From positions 248,001-312,000 of the forward strand of contig JADNYV010000019.1 in the NCBI GenBank assembly GCA_015501055.1: 64,000 nt of DNA, written 5' to 3'. The notes below the pieces were generated by a model that saw nothing but the letters and a program-made list of their open reading frames with translations, was not told where the DNA came from and searched no databases. Below are positions 23,157 to 34,356 of the stretch, piece after piece. The stretch is from Mucidula mucida. Its lineage: Eukaryota > Basidiomycota > Agaricomycetes > Agaricales > Physalacriaceae. The translations under genes were made by a program, and so were the position numbers. Numbering within the stretch: position 1 is the first letter of the stretch; every line of letters starts with the position of its first letter.

Positions 23157-23238
23157 TGCCCATTGGCTGGATTGAACAACCGACCTCACCATCGCCTTGG
23201 GGTACGAGTGGCGCGCTCTACCACTGAGCTAAACGGGC
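23157..23238 (-). tRNA. trnT-CGU: tRNA-Thr (anticodon CGT) with a 10-nt intron
   Basis: The minus strand folds into a full cloverleaf. The acceptor stem is GCCCGTT with AATGGGC (one G-U pair), then TA, a D arm GCTC-AGTGGTA-GAGC, an anticodon stem CGCCA with TGGTG, variable loop AGGTC, and T arm GGTTG-TTCAATC-CAGCC, discriminator A. The anticodon loop begins CT CGT A and is followed by ten extra bases (CCCCAAGGCG) before the last loop base, the canonical place for a nuclear tRNA intron (37/38). The T arm holds a good B box and the D arm an A box for Pol III. The hAT MITE ends 60 bp downstream. Confidence 0.9.
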
Positions 23239-24367
23239 TGATTGACCTGGAGCTTGTAGCTTTTATCAATATCTCAATACCGCTGGCCGTGATCAATCAC
23301 CGTTTCCAGCATCAGTTCCCTCATGTCGTCAAGAGGTGTTTGAATTTCTCGCGTACTCCTGAGTCTGGACTTGCTGCACATAGTGTTGCCGCGAGTCCGA
23401 GGCAGCTCGAACGCTGAGCTCAACTCGACTCACCTCGTTGACGGATTAGGCAGTCGAGGGCTCGAGTTTTGATGGCCTCGCTTCCTTGCCTTACCTCACT
23501 GCTGCATTCGGTCCGGCACCTGATGGTCGGAGTTTGAATACTGATTGTCTCTTTCTTACCACTGCCACCGCGTAGTTTTACTTCAATATCATCACTTTCT
23601 TACTATGCTACTTCAGGGGGCCAAGATTGCAACGACTGTTGAGATTGTCCGCCGCCTCCTTATACCTTAGGCGGGTGGCAGTGCCCAGCAGGCTCGAGGC
23701 CAGATAGACGAACTTACAAACCTTATTAATAATGCTCAGTAGAATAGTGTAGTTCACCGTATTATCATCATATATACATTCTATATACATATAACCTTCG
23801 ATATCGCGTCACGTCGTGAGCTTCAGAGCAAAACAAGTAAGAACGGCGGGAACAATAGGCCGAGATGCCGATTACTATTTTGGGTGGTCGCCTCAAGGTA
23901 GCTCGGTTTGACCTTGATCTCGACTTGAGCTGCTCAAGTTGAGGTAACCCCGGTCCCCTTCCTTGAGGAAAACTCAACTCGCCTCGCAGCAACACTAGCT
24001 GCACAAAAACATCGATCAACTCAGCTGTGGGGCACGATGAGTCCGATCCTTTCTGTCTCCGCAAACTGGAAGCGAGCGAGGTGGCTACGCGCTTCCATTC
24101 AATCTTTGGATAGTGCAGTCAGCCACACCATTCCCTTCTTACCAACATGTAACCACGGACATGCAGCGACTTTGAATTCTTTTTCTTCCTCGATTTTCTC
24201 CACTTCTATTACTACCGTCCATCGCTCTCCGTCGATACCTCGGATCCTCAGAGCGGAAGTAGCGTGATCCCACCTGTGATGCGTGGACCGACTGTCGGCC
24301 CGGAAAAACCAGTACTATTCTTCTCATTAAATACCTGCTTCCTTGGTTACTTGCACGGACTCTTACG
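23239..24367. other. no supported gene
   Basis: About 1.1 kb after the tRNA gene. It has several CT/GA-rich direct-repeat-like words (ctcaactcg, gctcgag) and an AT-rich spot with tatatacat units near 23770-23790, but no conserved frame. It probably includes the promoter of the GH43-like gene; an AAATA-rich element lies at about 24328. Confidence 0.4.
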
Positions 24368-25603
24368 ATGGCGACTCTCTTCATCCTGTCTTTGCTCTCT
24401 CTTTTGTCTTGTGCCACGGCATCTGTCATTGGCCCGGCGCTCTCTCCAGAGCTCTTCAGCCGCGCAGTCAGCTCGCAGTACGTCTTTACAGCGTTCACCA
24501 GCGCATCCGAGTCCAATCTCTACGTGTACACGTCCAACGACGCCACCAACTTTTCGTTGTTAAAAGGGCCGGCGTATACCCCTCCTACTGGACTCATTCG
24601 GGATCCTAGTGTTATCTTGCACACCGAGTACGCCGCGACGTTGATCCTTCAATGAGGGCACAGCTAACTTTCAGGTTTAGCGGGAAATACTACATCGCTT
24701 GTGCGTTGCCCCAATTCACATCCGGCTTCTACATTCATTGAAAACGAGTGGCGTAGATACTACGGATTGGACAGGAACCAACTTTGCCATCGCTGTAAGT
24801 CCCAGATGGACTCGACTTGATCTGCCATGTCGCCGACATCTTGTTGCAGAGTAGTTCCGATCTCCTCTCATGGACGCTCGTCGCGACTATACCCACCGCT
24901 TCCTCTCTAATCACGCCCAACAACACATGGGCTCCTGTACGTGCATCATTCTCTCTAATCAGATCCGCAATTGAGAGACGTGTACAGGAATTCTTCAAAG
25001 ACACGCGCACTGGCAAACTCAACATCGTCGTCTCCCTCTCGACTGGGTCATACGGCCCCTTCTTGCCCTACGTGTTTACCGCCACGGACAGTACGCTCAA
25101 AACGTGGACAGGGCCCGTTGTCATGTCCGGCATCTCCAACGCGGGATTGGGCTACATCGACACGTTCCCGGTTATAGTTGGGTATGCTTTCACAATATTC
25201 CTAGTAGGAAACACTTACCAAAACGATTCTTTCAGGAGCACATATCACATCTTCGCCAAGGCTGAGACGGACGGCAAGAAGCACATCGAGCATGCGACTG
25301 CGTCGTCGCTGACCGGTCCCTACACGTTTGTGCAAACGGGCGACTTTGCGGGATGGGGACAAGCGGAGGGCGGGTGTGTTACGCAGTTGGCCAATGGGAC
25401 TTATCGTCTGTGAGTACCGCCGTGGTCTTTCCCACAAAGGACTGAGCGCTGATGAGTGACTGGTGTGAAGGTACATGGACGGGTACAGTTCGGGAAAATA
25501 CACGTATTCCGATTCTGCCGACTTGTATTCGTGGTCTGCGTACCAGGTGCTCCCGAGCTTGAGTGGTGTCGTGCGTCATGGGACTGTATTGCGTCAATTC
25601 TAG
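24368..25603 (+). CDS. secreted glycoside hydrolase, GH43-like five-bladed beta-propeller
   Basis: Seven exons: 24368-24627, 24675-24700, 24757-24794, 24850-24936, 24988-25181, 25236-25409, 25471-25603, giving 303 residues. The first 19 or so residues (MATLFILSLLSLLSCATA) are a clear signal peptide. The segments NLYVYTSNDATNFSLL, IRDPSVIL (the D of the N-terminal RDPS motif typical of GH43/GH62 propellers), NNTWAPEFF, LSTGSYGPFLPYVFTATD, IEHATASSLTGPY and AEGGCVTQLANGTYRLYMDGY follow the propeller pattern with the acidic residues expected for the active site. Likely role: release of arabinose or xylose side chains from plant cell-wall polysaccharide outside the cell. The subfamily cannot be fixed by eye. 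Confidence 0.82.
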
Positions 25604-25714
25604 GTAGGGAAGTGATGTATACACAGTGAACATTTGGTCGTCGTATAATGATTGATTGAACGCGAGTTGTTTGGATGTCTGCCTCGTGAGTCAAGCTCAT
25701 TGGATATTTGCTGT

Positions 25715-26240
25715 TCAGCAAGACGCCGACTCGATAAGATAGTTGTAGTCCACCGCGGCGTTACTCCATACCCAGGTGTTGGGCCACTGCTCCGTGATGA
25801 TAGTGGTAATCTCATCCGAAGTGAGGGTGGAGGAGCTCAGGCCAGCGACCGCGGTGAGTGTGCCGTCGCCGTTATCGCTGACGGAAGGACCGACAGAGTA
25901 CTGCGGTGCTTCATGTATCAGCAACCGCTCTAAATCTTGGTTTGCGATAGTACTCACGCTGGTGGTGCCTCTGGGTGACCCTCCATAGTCCGAGTTGGTC
26001 ATTCTCGCCAGGAAGCCTATCATCGAGGTGTCATCGAGGGCGCGCGGTAATGAGCAACAACAACTTGAATTTACCGTAGGTAAGCTGGATGGCGGCGCTG
26101 GCAGTGTTGGTACCCTCCGATGGGGTGAGCACGAATGTGCATGCAGGTCCGTCCTCGCGCTTGTTGACACTGGTCGGGGAGGCATGCGCGAAGATGGCTG
26201 CGGCAACGGTAGCGATGAAGACTTTGGAGAACATGAACAT
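25715..26240 (-). CDS. small secreted protein of unknown function
   Basis: Three exons on the minus strand: 26075-26240, 25958-26016 and 25715-25900, giving 136 residues. The N-terminus has a signal peptide (MFMFSKVFIATVAAAIFAHASP) followed by NKR, a likely Kex2 cleavage site. The mature part begins EDGPACTFVLTPSEG and ends in YLIESASC, with a Cys near each end that could pair. The middle is rich in T, S, D and G. The 57-nt second intron has no stop and is a multiple of three. The family occurs in mushrooms as short secreted proteins without known function. It is transcribed towards the GH43-like gene, with about 110 bp between their 3' ends. Confidence 0.7.
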
Positions 26241-26976
26241 GATGAGTTTGTCTGTTCACTCAGCGTCACTACCTGGGGTTTTATACTACACGTCTTGTGA
26301 ATGATTACGCGTGTGCCTTTTGGTCAGGCATGCGGAAGAGTTTGACACATTGAAGGTAAGTTGTCCTCAGCTGTGTGTTCTCGTCTGTTCTGTCCATATG
26401 GTCCGGCGTGTGATTGGGGCGAAGAGGATTCTTATGCTCCACTGATTTCTTGTTAAATGTACTGTGATACTGGTCCTACATCGCAGGAGGAAAATGCAGA
26501 GTCTGAGTATTAAGGACCTCGGTTTCTAGTGAGGCGGCCTGTCTAAACACCTGTCAGCCAAATTCGACTACATACATAAGAGTTTCAGATCCGGCAAGCC
26601 GGTAAAGCAGTTTTCGGGGTGGAGGGCCAGCAGGGGTATCCTTGAAGAATGGCAATAGCACCTTCCTCGGCAACCCTTCCGAAATAGCACATGCAAAAAT
26701 CCGCAAAAGGCATTGAACAGTAGTATGTCGTGCGATGGCTCGCACAGGTGATTTAAAACCGGCCTGCTTCAAGTACATGGTGCTTAGCCTAGCATGTAAG
26801 TTAAAGTAGTAGAATGTAATCAAGCGTGTGCCAACCAAACGGAAAACAATCAAAGGCATCCATCACATGACCGCGGTTCCTCTTGACTTCTCCCCCACGT
26901 TTTCGACACTCTGACTCGAACGTCGACGACGTCTTCAATCTGACTTTGTTTTTCCCCGTTTTGTGAACAGCAAGAC
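26241..26976. other. intergenic region between divergent genes
   Basis: About 735 bp between the starts of the small secreted protein gene (minus) and the Stn1-like gene (plus). A minus frame at 26554-26859 is open but shows no family motif. The region probably holds both promoters. Confidence 0.45.
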
Positions 26977-28283
26977 ATGCCCAAATCGCCGCCTTTACAA
27001 GCAGAAGCTGGTCCTTCAACGACACCTCAAAGCACGCATGAGCTATTCCAGTATACGATCACGAACTACAGCACCTGTTGGATTCGGGATATCATGACAA
27101 TGGAGCATCGTGCGTAGTCTGTTTCACTCTTGCGCATACGCTCAACGCGCTTCGTAGATCCGAAAACGAAAGAGTTCTTCATGCTGGGGAGAGTGCCTTG
27201 TCGGAACGTCGAGTTTGTGGACTGTGCGTTGGAGTGGAAGATTTTGATAAATCCACAAGGATTACTGGTGTGTGTATATGTGTTCTCGTCTGAGAGCGTC
27301 AACATTCTTATGCCCTAGTCGACGATGGAACTGCGGTAATTGAATGCGTCCAGCGCAAGGATCCGGTGCCCGTACCATCCCCGACTCCAACTCGCATCCC
27401 CCCTCCCGTAGCCGAAATCGGCAGGCCCGTGCGCATTACCGGGAAAGTATTCTCATTTCACGAAACCAAACGCGTGCAAGTCAATACCATCGGTGCGCTG
27501 CTTTCCCCAGGTTTCAGGTGAAAATGGCAGTTTGACTGTTAAAGCAAGAGAGAGTGCAGTATAATGACGAACCTATACACTGGAAGCGAGTGCGGAACCT
27601 GCATGAGACTGATTACGATTTGAAGGAGCCGTTCGTTGTACCACGCGCCGCGACGCCAGAGCCACCTCCATCGTCTACACCACCACCTCCATCATCTCCT
27701 CCTCCTCCTCCAATAATAACGGCACGAGTCACTATTTTCCTAATTTCTTCAAGACTAACTGTAATGCTAGAAACTACGTGATCCCGCGCGCCTCCACACT
27801 GCCGACCTCACGCCAAACACATTCCGGATGTACGTCCAACACTACATGAAACATGCGGCCGAGGGACTCGGATTCACACTGTCGCACCTACGACGCGTCC
27901 CCGTGCTCGCCGCGCTCGCTAAACGCGTCGTAAAGGCAACGCATCGCGCCCTCCGAAAGACGAAACGCGAGACACCAAAGCTCGACGCTAGACAGCTGAG
28001 TACGAAGATGAAGCAGCTCTTTGTTGGGGCGATCCGGGAGCTGAATTTTGAGGGGAACATTCTCTTGTGGGAAGGCCCTGTGGCCAAGGAATCTGCCCTG
28101 GAGGACAGCGCGTTGTGGAAGACACAGGCAGAGACGCAGGATGTGACTGCGATGACGACGATACTGGGCGAAGACGCGGAGGTGTCTGAGCCTGAGGAGG
28201 ACGAGGAGGCGTATGTGCCGACGGACGCTTATTTGCGGGATGTGCTAAGGAAGAGATCGAGCACAATCGTGGTGGAGAGATAG
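26977..28283 (+). CDS. Stn1-like telomere-capping protein (CST complex OB-fold subunit)
   Basis: Five exons: 26977-27109, 27158-27271, 27319-27492, 27549-27727, 27771-28283, giving 370 residues. The N-terminal half is an OB fold of the STN1/OBFC1 type: FFMLGRVPCRNVEFVDCALEW, then LLVFDDGTAVIECVQRK, and VRITGKVFSFHETKRVQV. The middle has a Pro-rich linker (PPPSSPPPPP) and then a helical, basic region FRMYVQHYMKHAAEGL and an acidic end. Stn1 with Ten1 binds the single-stranded telomere end and limits telomerase and resection in the nucleus. The annotated stop at 28281-28283 may be premature: sequence resembling a winged-helix tail (VVMAADVVRRLKRD...DEALEGIGTVYKV) continues in another frame to a stop at about 28424. 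This would fit two small indels near 28250-28300. Confidence 0.72.
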
Positions 28284-29538
28284 GAAGGTGGTGATGGCGG
28301 CGGATGTTGTGCGGCGGTTGAAGAGGGATTCGCAGTGGGAGTTTATTGGTGACTGGCATGTCGATGAGGCGCTGGAGGGCATAGGGACGGTGTATAAAGT
28401 GAGAGGCGGATGGCGGTGTTGCGAGTGAGTGAGTGACTCTGATGCTTTTGTCTCTTCGGAATCGGATGGACAATTCTTTGCTGGAAATATGCTTGCATGT
28501 TATTCAAGTTCGCCATCTGCAGGCGACTTTAATTCTTCTCCTTCAATCATCATACGGAATATTATTATTAGAGTGTTATGAGTGCAACTATGATCGAATA
28601 CTTTGCGGTAAACTGATATATGAATAGAGCCATCTTTCGGGTGACAGCTAGAAGAGGTCTGCGAGAACAACCAAGTATGCACCCTAGCTGATGGATTATT
28701 TCTTTGTTCCCATCGACTTGGAAATCGCCAACGAGACGCTTATCGTTCAGCTCCGTCATCCTTGAATTGATTCGGGAATCAGGACACCTCTCACGCTCGA
28801 AAATATTTACCCAAAGACCAAGGCAGACTCACTCGAATGTGGCGCTGTGTAGAACTGACTTTGGTTTGATTTGCTCTCCTCGGCAGTTAGGCAAATGAAC
28901 GCCCGTCAGCGCATCGCCGACTCCCGCCCTTCCCTTCATTAGTTTGTGTATAAATGGAACACACTCTGCCAAGCGAGCTTTGCCACTTATCCTCGTGGTC
29001 GGGACGTCCGCTTTGCCAGAATGGGCTTCTTCAGTCGGGTATGCAACCAGAGATGTGCGCCCTTACAACGTCCTCGCATGAGCATCACGATCTCATCTGC
29101 CTAGACAATGATCAGCTTCAAGCAACAAGACATAAATGCTCGCCTTCAGAACATGAGAACCTCTGCGTTGTCTGCAAGGCTTGGATCACATCAAAACGTA
29201 CCTTGGGATTGGTGTCTTGGTCGTGACGCGCGTTATTTGGGTTTGTCGCGTCGTCCTTCGCTCATATTTCTGCGTTCCCACTCACTGCTGATATTATCTT
29301 CCTGGCTTTGCTGGGTGATCGCCTACCCATTTTAATTTTTCGCTGGAGTCATTCATTCGCGGCGTGGACGCGTACATCCTGAAATGTCGTCCGCATTCTA
29401 ATTGACGCGTTAGCGTCAAAATCGGGTACTACCCGATGGCTAAATTTCCAGTTTCGAAGGACCTTGACAAACAGACTACATCTTGGCTCGGAAGAGCGGT
29501 GGAAAGCAAATAGCATATAGGCGATAATAAGATACAGC
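28284..29538. other. no supported gene
   Basis: Beyond the possible displaced tail of the Stn1-like gene (to 28424), about 1.1 kb shows only short frames on both strands (for example plus 28954-29226) without recognisable motifs. The 3' flank of the mL59 gene is at its right end. Confidence 0.4.
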
Positions 29539-30181
29539 TTAGAACGGTAACTTGATCCTCTTCTGGCGTGGAATAGAGAGCGGATTGGGACGCTTGCTTT
29601 TGCGATGCTGCCGCCAAATTCAGTACAGCCACAGAAAGAGCAAGAAGAATACAGACCGCCTTGAATCTCTGGATACGGGCGTCCATGTCGCGCAAGAGGA
29701 TGGTCTTGTAGTTGAGACGACGTGTCTTGACGCGCTCCCATTTGTGTCCCTTGAACATACGTTTCCTGTGGGCGTACAGCCTGCTCATGCCCGCGTCCTT
29801 TTTCTCCTTGACCTCTCCCAGCCAGCCGACCTTTGCCTGCCACATTTCCTGTCGTCCCTTGTTGGCCGCGGCTTCCTTGACTGCTACCTGTAGCTTGGAC
29901 GGAGGCAGCTTCGGTCCAGGCGGGAGCAGATGCAGCACGCCGGCTGCCTTTGCAGACTTTATGAGCTCTGCTTGCTGGCGACGCGAATACGGCGCTGGTA
30001 GCCATCTCCCTGTTCTTGGATTTTTTACGGGAAGAAAGGGATTGCGCAGGTGGATGGCATCTTTGTCGGCGGCGGCGGGAATGGGGAGGTACCCGAACCG
30101 CCTGTTGTTGGGTATCAGGTCGTTGAGCTGCTTTATGCGAAATTTGCGGACAGCATTGAGAGCCGCCGACGTCGACGACAT
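29539..30181 (-). CDS. mitochondrial large-subunit ribosomal protein mL59 (MRPL25 family)
   Basis: Two exons, 29657-30181 and 29539-29607, are joined by a 49-nt intron and give 197 residues. Family marks are NPFLPVKNPRTGRWLPAPYSRRQQAELIKSA (Leu-Pro-rich block and RRxAEL), LLPPGPK, RKRMFKGHKWERVK and the basic end RPNPLSIPRQKRIKLPF after the intron. Without the intron the frame runs on into an unrelated hydrophobic sequence, so the splice is well supported. The protein is a fungal-specific component of the mitoribosomal large subunit (Neurospora mL59, yeast MRPL25). It diverges from the Aly/REF gene: their ATGs are only 62 bp apart, implying a shared promoter. Confidence 0.85.
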
Positions 30182-30243
30182 GGTCGTTTGTGCAAGTCCC
30201 GTGCTTATGTCATGAAAGCTCTCTTTTCAGTCCCCCCTCTACC

Positions 30244-31126
30244 ATGTCGTCTTTCAAGAAGAACCAAAGTTCCGCAAAGCCTTACAGCGTATGTCCAGCC
30301 TAGCCGTGCGATATGTATATTGAATAGTTGCAGAGGCCTGGTGGCAGCGACGGGCAGTGGCTGCACGACAAGGCGCCTGGTGTAAGGCAGGAGGACACCA
30401 CCAGCACGACCCAGCCACAGTCCGTCCTCGCAGCTGCTAGTGTCGAATCTCCACTATGAAGTGACACCGGCGGACCTCAATGTAAGGCTTCCTCCATCCC
30501 CAGTCGCCCCAGCACTAACGGTGTGTCAGTCTGTCTTTGGCCAAATTGGCACGCTCGTTCGCGAGCCCCATATCAGGGTATGAACCTCCGACTCGACCCG
30601 CGACTGCCAGCCCACACACGCTCTCTCCCCCAAAGTATGACCGCAGCGGTCGCTCCACCGGAACGGCCGTCATTACCTTTGAAACTGCTGCTGAAGCCGC
30701 AAAAGCACAGCAGCAATTCGATGGCCTCTCTGCAAAAGGTGGCTCTCCTCCCTGTTCTCCACGCGGACGTACGCCTGATTGTTGCTCAGGCCAGCCCATG
30801 TCCATAAGCTACCACACGGTCGCCCGTCGATCTGTTAGTGCGCCCACGACTTCTACGCTCCTCAACAGAATACAGAAGCAGCCGCTGCTAAACCGTCTGG
30901 GTGTCGACGAGCCTGCTCCAAAAGCAAAACCGTACGTGTACATCTACGCTCAAGTCATGCATCTCACACACGTTACAGTGGCCCCATCCGGACTAAAGCA
31001 CCGAGGAACGGTAAACCCACACAAACCGGCGCCAAGAAACCCAAGACTGCAGAAGACCTCGACAAGGAGTTGGAGGCTTTCATGGGTGATGCGGAGCCCA
31101 CACAGGACGTGGAGATGGCCGCCTAG
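30244..31126 (+). CDS. Aly/REF-type mRNA export adaptor (THO complex subunit 4 / Yra1-like), one unresolved junction
   Basis: Exons: 30244-30288, 30334-about 30385, about 30421-30481, 30530-30577, 30636-30738, 30790-30931, 30979-31126. The RRM reads LLVSNLHYEV (RNP2), LNSVFGQIGTL, then SGRSTGTAVITFETAAEAAKAQ (RNP1 region) and PMSISYHTV. The N-terminal motif WLHDKAPG and the C-terminal AEDLDKELEAFM are conserved binding patches for the Sub2/UAP56 helicase in this family. The protein recruits export factors to spliced mRNA. Between WLHDKAPG and the RRM no pair of donor and acceptor keeps the frame; a 1-nt indel or an unusual short intron must lie at about 30385-30421. Everything downstream is consistent. 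Confidence 0.75.
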
Positions 31127-31336
31127 ATGTTTTGATTGATTTCATGATTGTACTACATGGACTCTTTATATTGCTGCACGTACTTGCCATCTGCTTGTTC
31201 ATTTTTCTTGATTGGTGAATTATCTTAGTTGTCAGTGCTAAAGAAGCGAGCTTTAACACGAACTCAAGCACTTTCCTGGCCGAGAAAGGCAATGTCATAA
31301 TCGGTTAACTCTTGACATCTCTTATCACTCACCTAC
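31127..31336. other. short intergenic spacer
   Basis: About 210 bp between two plus-strand genes, no feature seen apart from likely 3' and 5' untranslated sequence. Confidence 0.4.
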
Positions 31337-32071
31337 ATGGCATCTCTAACCCAGCACCTACTCTCCTTAGACCCTTCTGCATACGTAGCTGCCACCAAAC
31401 ATCAATTCCTCCAGCAAGCCGGAGATGGCACTCTAGACCACTCGTGCCTCGGTTTCTGGCTGTCACAAGACAAAATATACGCCGCACACGCTTACCCGCG
31501 CTTTATCGGCTCTCTCATTGCGCTCATCCCGTTCGGCGATTCAAATGAGAAGCTCAATCAGCGCATCCTTATGTCCTGGTGTTCGCACTGACAAACGTGA
31601 TCCGCGAAGTCAGCTTTTTCGAGGACACGGCGACGCGGTGGGGGCTAGAGATCGAGGGGAGGCGGGAAAGGAAGGGCACGCGGGATTATACGGCTGAGAT
31701 GGGGAGAATAGCGCATGGCACGAGTATACTGGATGGGCTTGTGTTTCTTTGGGCGATGGAGAAGGTAGTACTACTTGCCAGTGGTTCGTATATTCGCGAT
31801 CGGTTTAATGTCGCGTTAGATTTATTTGGACGCGTGGACTGGTGTCCATGAGAGTCTCGACAAGACAACGATGGCGGGGACGGCGCTGGCGGTGCTCTCC
31901 GATAACTGGAGTTGTCCGGAATTTGTCGAGTTTGTGGATAGGCTGAAGATACTTGTGGATGACATGGGCGTCGTGCCGGGGTCTGCTGAGTGGAAGCGAG
32001 CAGAGGAGGTCTTTCGCAGGACAGTGGAGCTCGAGGAAGGGTTCTGGCCGTCGGATGGTGAGGTATCATAG
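31337..32071 (+). CDS. TENA/THI-4 family protein (thiaminase-II-like), apparent frameshift
   Basis: The first part from the ATG at 31337 reads LTQHLLSLDPSAYVAATKHQFLQQ, typical of the heme-oxygenase-like TENA fold, with LGFWLSQDKIYAAHAYPRFIGSL. The family sequence then continues as VFALTNVIREVSFFEDTA, but in another frame, entered at about 31575-31582; one base appears to be missing. After a 55-nt intron (31765-31819) the last exon reads YLDAWTGVHE...SDNWSCPEFVEFVDRL and ends at 32071. TENA proteins salvage thiamine pyrimidines or act in related aminohydrolase reactions; the fungal single-domain members are mostly untested. Either this allele is broken or the base is a sequence error. Confidence 0.72.
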
Positions 32072-32501
32072 TAATAGCCTCTGTTCAGTACAATATAGTC
32101 TACCAATTCCATGACCAAACCTAGTAGCTTTCTGCTAATCGATCGTTCAGCATTACCGTCTATACTTACAGATGTCAGTCGAGGGCTTGAATACGTTTGT
32201 TATACCTGCTTCACTTTCCCCATGCAAATGCGAGATAAAATATAGTATTAGTACAGTAATGAATGTATCGTCCAGACAAGTTAAAAGAGTGTGGAATATA
32301 GTTACAAGTCAGACAATCTCTGTCACTTTGTCGTCGTTCTGCTGGACGCAAGTCATTACCAATTAGTCGAACCAAGTATCACATACCTGCGACTTGTACG
32401 AGCTCGGTGTCAAGACCATATCATCGACAGACGTATTGTCCATGTGCACAACGGCAGTACGTTGGACGTCTTCCATATTCCGCTAGTCAGACTGGGACCA
32501 G
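32072..32501. other. convergent intergenic region
   Basis: 3' flanks of the TENA gene and of the DUF6534 gene. On the minus strand at about 32380-32480 a frame reads RTAVVHMDNTSVDDMV, which resembles the end of some DUF6534 proteins and may belong to an extra last exon of that gene, but no splice keeps its frame. Confidence 0.35.
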
Positions 32502-33677
32502 TCAACTTATATTCAAGGACTCACGAATACCCTCCATCGTCATCGTCGGGCCCCCCCTGTGCGGTCGGTAGTTGTCGTGCTCTGTCCCAAGTTCCTTCTT
32601 CGAGATCTTCCTAATGTTCAAGTTGTACAGCAGCGTCAATATATAGACACGCCCCAGGATGAACGCGAATGCCGTCTCGACTACAACAAAAATTAATGAG
32701 ATGATGCATGCATGAACGAGAAAGCGAAAAACTTCATACTGTTACTAGAGGTATTGACGAGGTACGAGATGAGCACGCATAGAGCGACAACGGACGTCGT
32801 GGACCCGGTCTGCATCGCGGAGCGCATCAGCCGCTGGATCAGGTTCTCTGTGGTCTTGAAGGACGTCTTCATGTTGTACAGCTGCCAGATGAGGACGAGC
32901 GCGATGAGGATGTCTAATAGTGGCTGTCGTTTTAGCTCCAATGAATTAACAAGTTGGGGGAAGATAGTACATACCCGTGATCGCGGTAGTGGTCATCCAC
33001 AGTGTAACGGGAATCTTGGCCATGAAACGCTGGTCGTACCCGTTGAAGAGACTCAGCATGATCACCGTTCCCACTGAGCCACCAAACTATACAAGGAGGA
33101 GGAGTCAGGTGGGGGGTAAGAAGAACGGGGAGAGAACACACAGAAACGATGACGCAGAGCGTGAGGAATGATGTTATCAACCAGTTCTTGGTCCTACATC
33201 ATCCCCGTTGAATTGAGTATCAAAAAAGAATACTCGACAACTTGAAACTCACAAAGCATAATACCGGTTAACCAAAAAAGACTGTACGAGGAGACCCGTC
33301 ACACCCGTCGTAGCTAGGTACAGCCCCACAGGCCAATACTGATTCCTCAGAAACTCCTTGTCGCCCCAGTGCACGATAGTGTACTGCGCGGCCAGTGTCA
33401 GATAAGATAGTAAAAGGTGACTCTCAGACGCACCAAATACACATCCGAGTAATCAGCGACAAGCGACGCCGCATCGACCGCGACGGCCACAGCGACGAAG
33501 ATCTTGAGCCCCAGCGCATCGCTCTGGAACGACGTGTAGTACCGGATCGTCTCGCGGATGACGAGCATGAACAGCAGCGAGCAGATCCAGCTCGAGATGA
33601 GGATGGAGCTATGGAGGTCAGTGGGGGTGGGTGGAGGGGGGAAAGACGTACCCGAGGGGATCATCATAGGCACCCAT
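32502..33677 (-). CDS. DUF6534-type seven-transmembrane protein
   Basis: Seven exons on the minus strand: 33652-33677, 33434-33608, 33253-33383, 33142-33193, 32975-33086, 32746-32913, 32502-32680, giving 280 residues. It begins MGAYDDPLGSILISSW and has about seven hydrophobic helices. The C-terminal DUF6534 domain is clear: VTLWMTTTAITDILIALVLIWQL, MKTSFKTTENLIQRLM, QTGSTTSVVALCVLISYL and GRVYILTLLYNLNIR. The family is hugely expanded in Agaricomycetes and its function is unknown; a receptor-like role is often guessed. A run of seven G near 32560 precedes the tail, and an alternative tail on further exons cannot be excluded. Confidence 0.82.
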
Positions 33678-34356
33678 TGAGATTGAGGACGATGAAGGAA
33701 GGAAGGAAGGGAGCACCGCGCCAAAGAAAAAGAGCGAGAGATTGTTATATGTTCGGCCATCTATGGCCCCTCTACGTCTACCCACGAACTCGTTCCGTCG
33801 CCTCCTTCCTCCTCCTCCTCCAGAATTTATCGGCTTGCGTATGCCCCTACACGTTAGGGAACTAGCAGAAGAGCGCTACACCAGATATTAGCTGCATTTC
33901 TCTCTTAACAAGAGGGAGAATACGATGGCATTTCAAGTCTGGCGAATATGTGGCGCAGAATAAAGCGGTCGATCGTGTTACGGATCGCGAACAGGGGAGT
34001 ACGGCTTGTGGTACAAGGTGGACCCGAAAAGGAGGTACTGATAAGGCAACAAGTTGGTCAGAGGGGCAAGGTCAAGTCGAGGCCAGATTGATGAACGTCG
34101 TTGGTCAACAAAAGATAGATCACGTGGCGGTAATGAAGCAATTTTGCTGCTGCACAGTGCACACTTTAACAGGAGTCCAATAATCAATGCACTTCCACGG
34201 ATACTGTTACGAATGTCAAGAAGTCATTCATATAGAAATAGTCCATGCGCTGTGTACAAAATAGGCCTAGTAGTAGGTATCATCAATTAATCATCGACGT
34301 CCATCATGAATCGTGGTATGTCCGTGAAGGTAGAAGGGAGATATGATATGTTGTGC
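33678..34356. other. no supported gene
   Basis: About 680 bp between the 5' end of the DUF6534 gene and the 3' end of the MAG homolog, both on the minus strand. A GGAAGGAAGGAAGG run occurs at about 33697. No gene seen. Confidence 0.4.

Noticed and set aside
26977..28283. RPA2-type replication protein instead of Stn1
   Set aside because: The OB fold followed by a Pro-rich linker and basic helical tail fits Stn1 better; RPA2's phosphorylated Ser-rich N-terminus is absent. A final decision needs an HMM search.
33693..33712. GGAAGGAAGG microsatellite as a regulatory repeat
   Set aside because: Too short and isolated to carry meaning.
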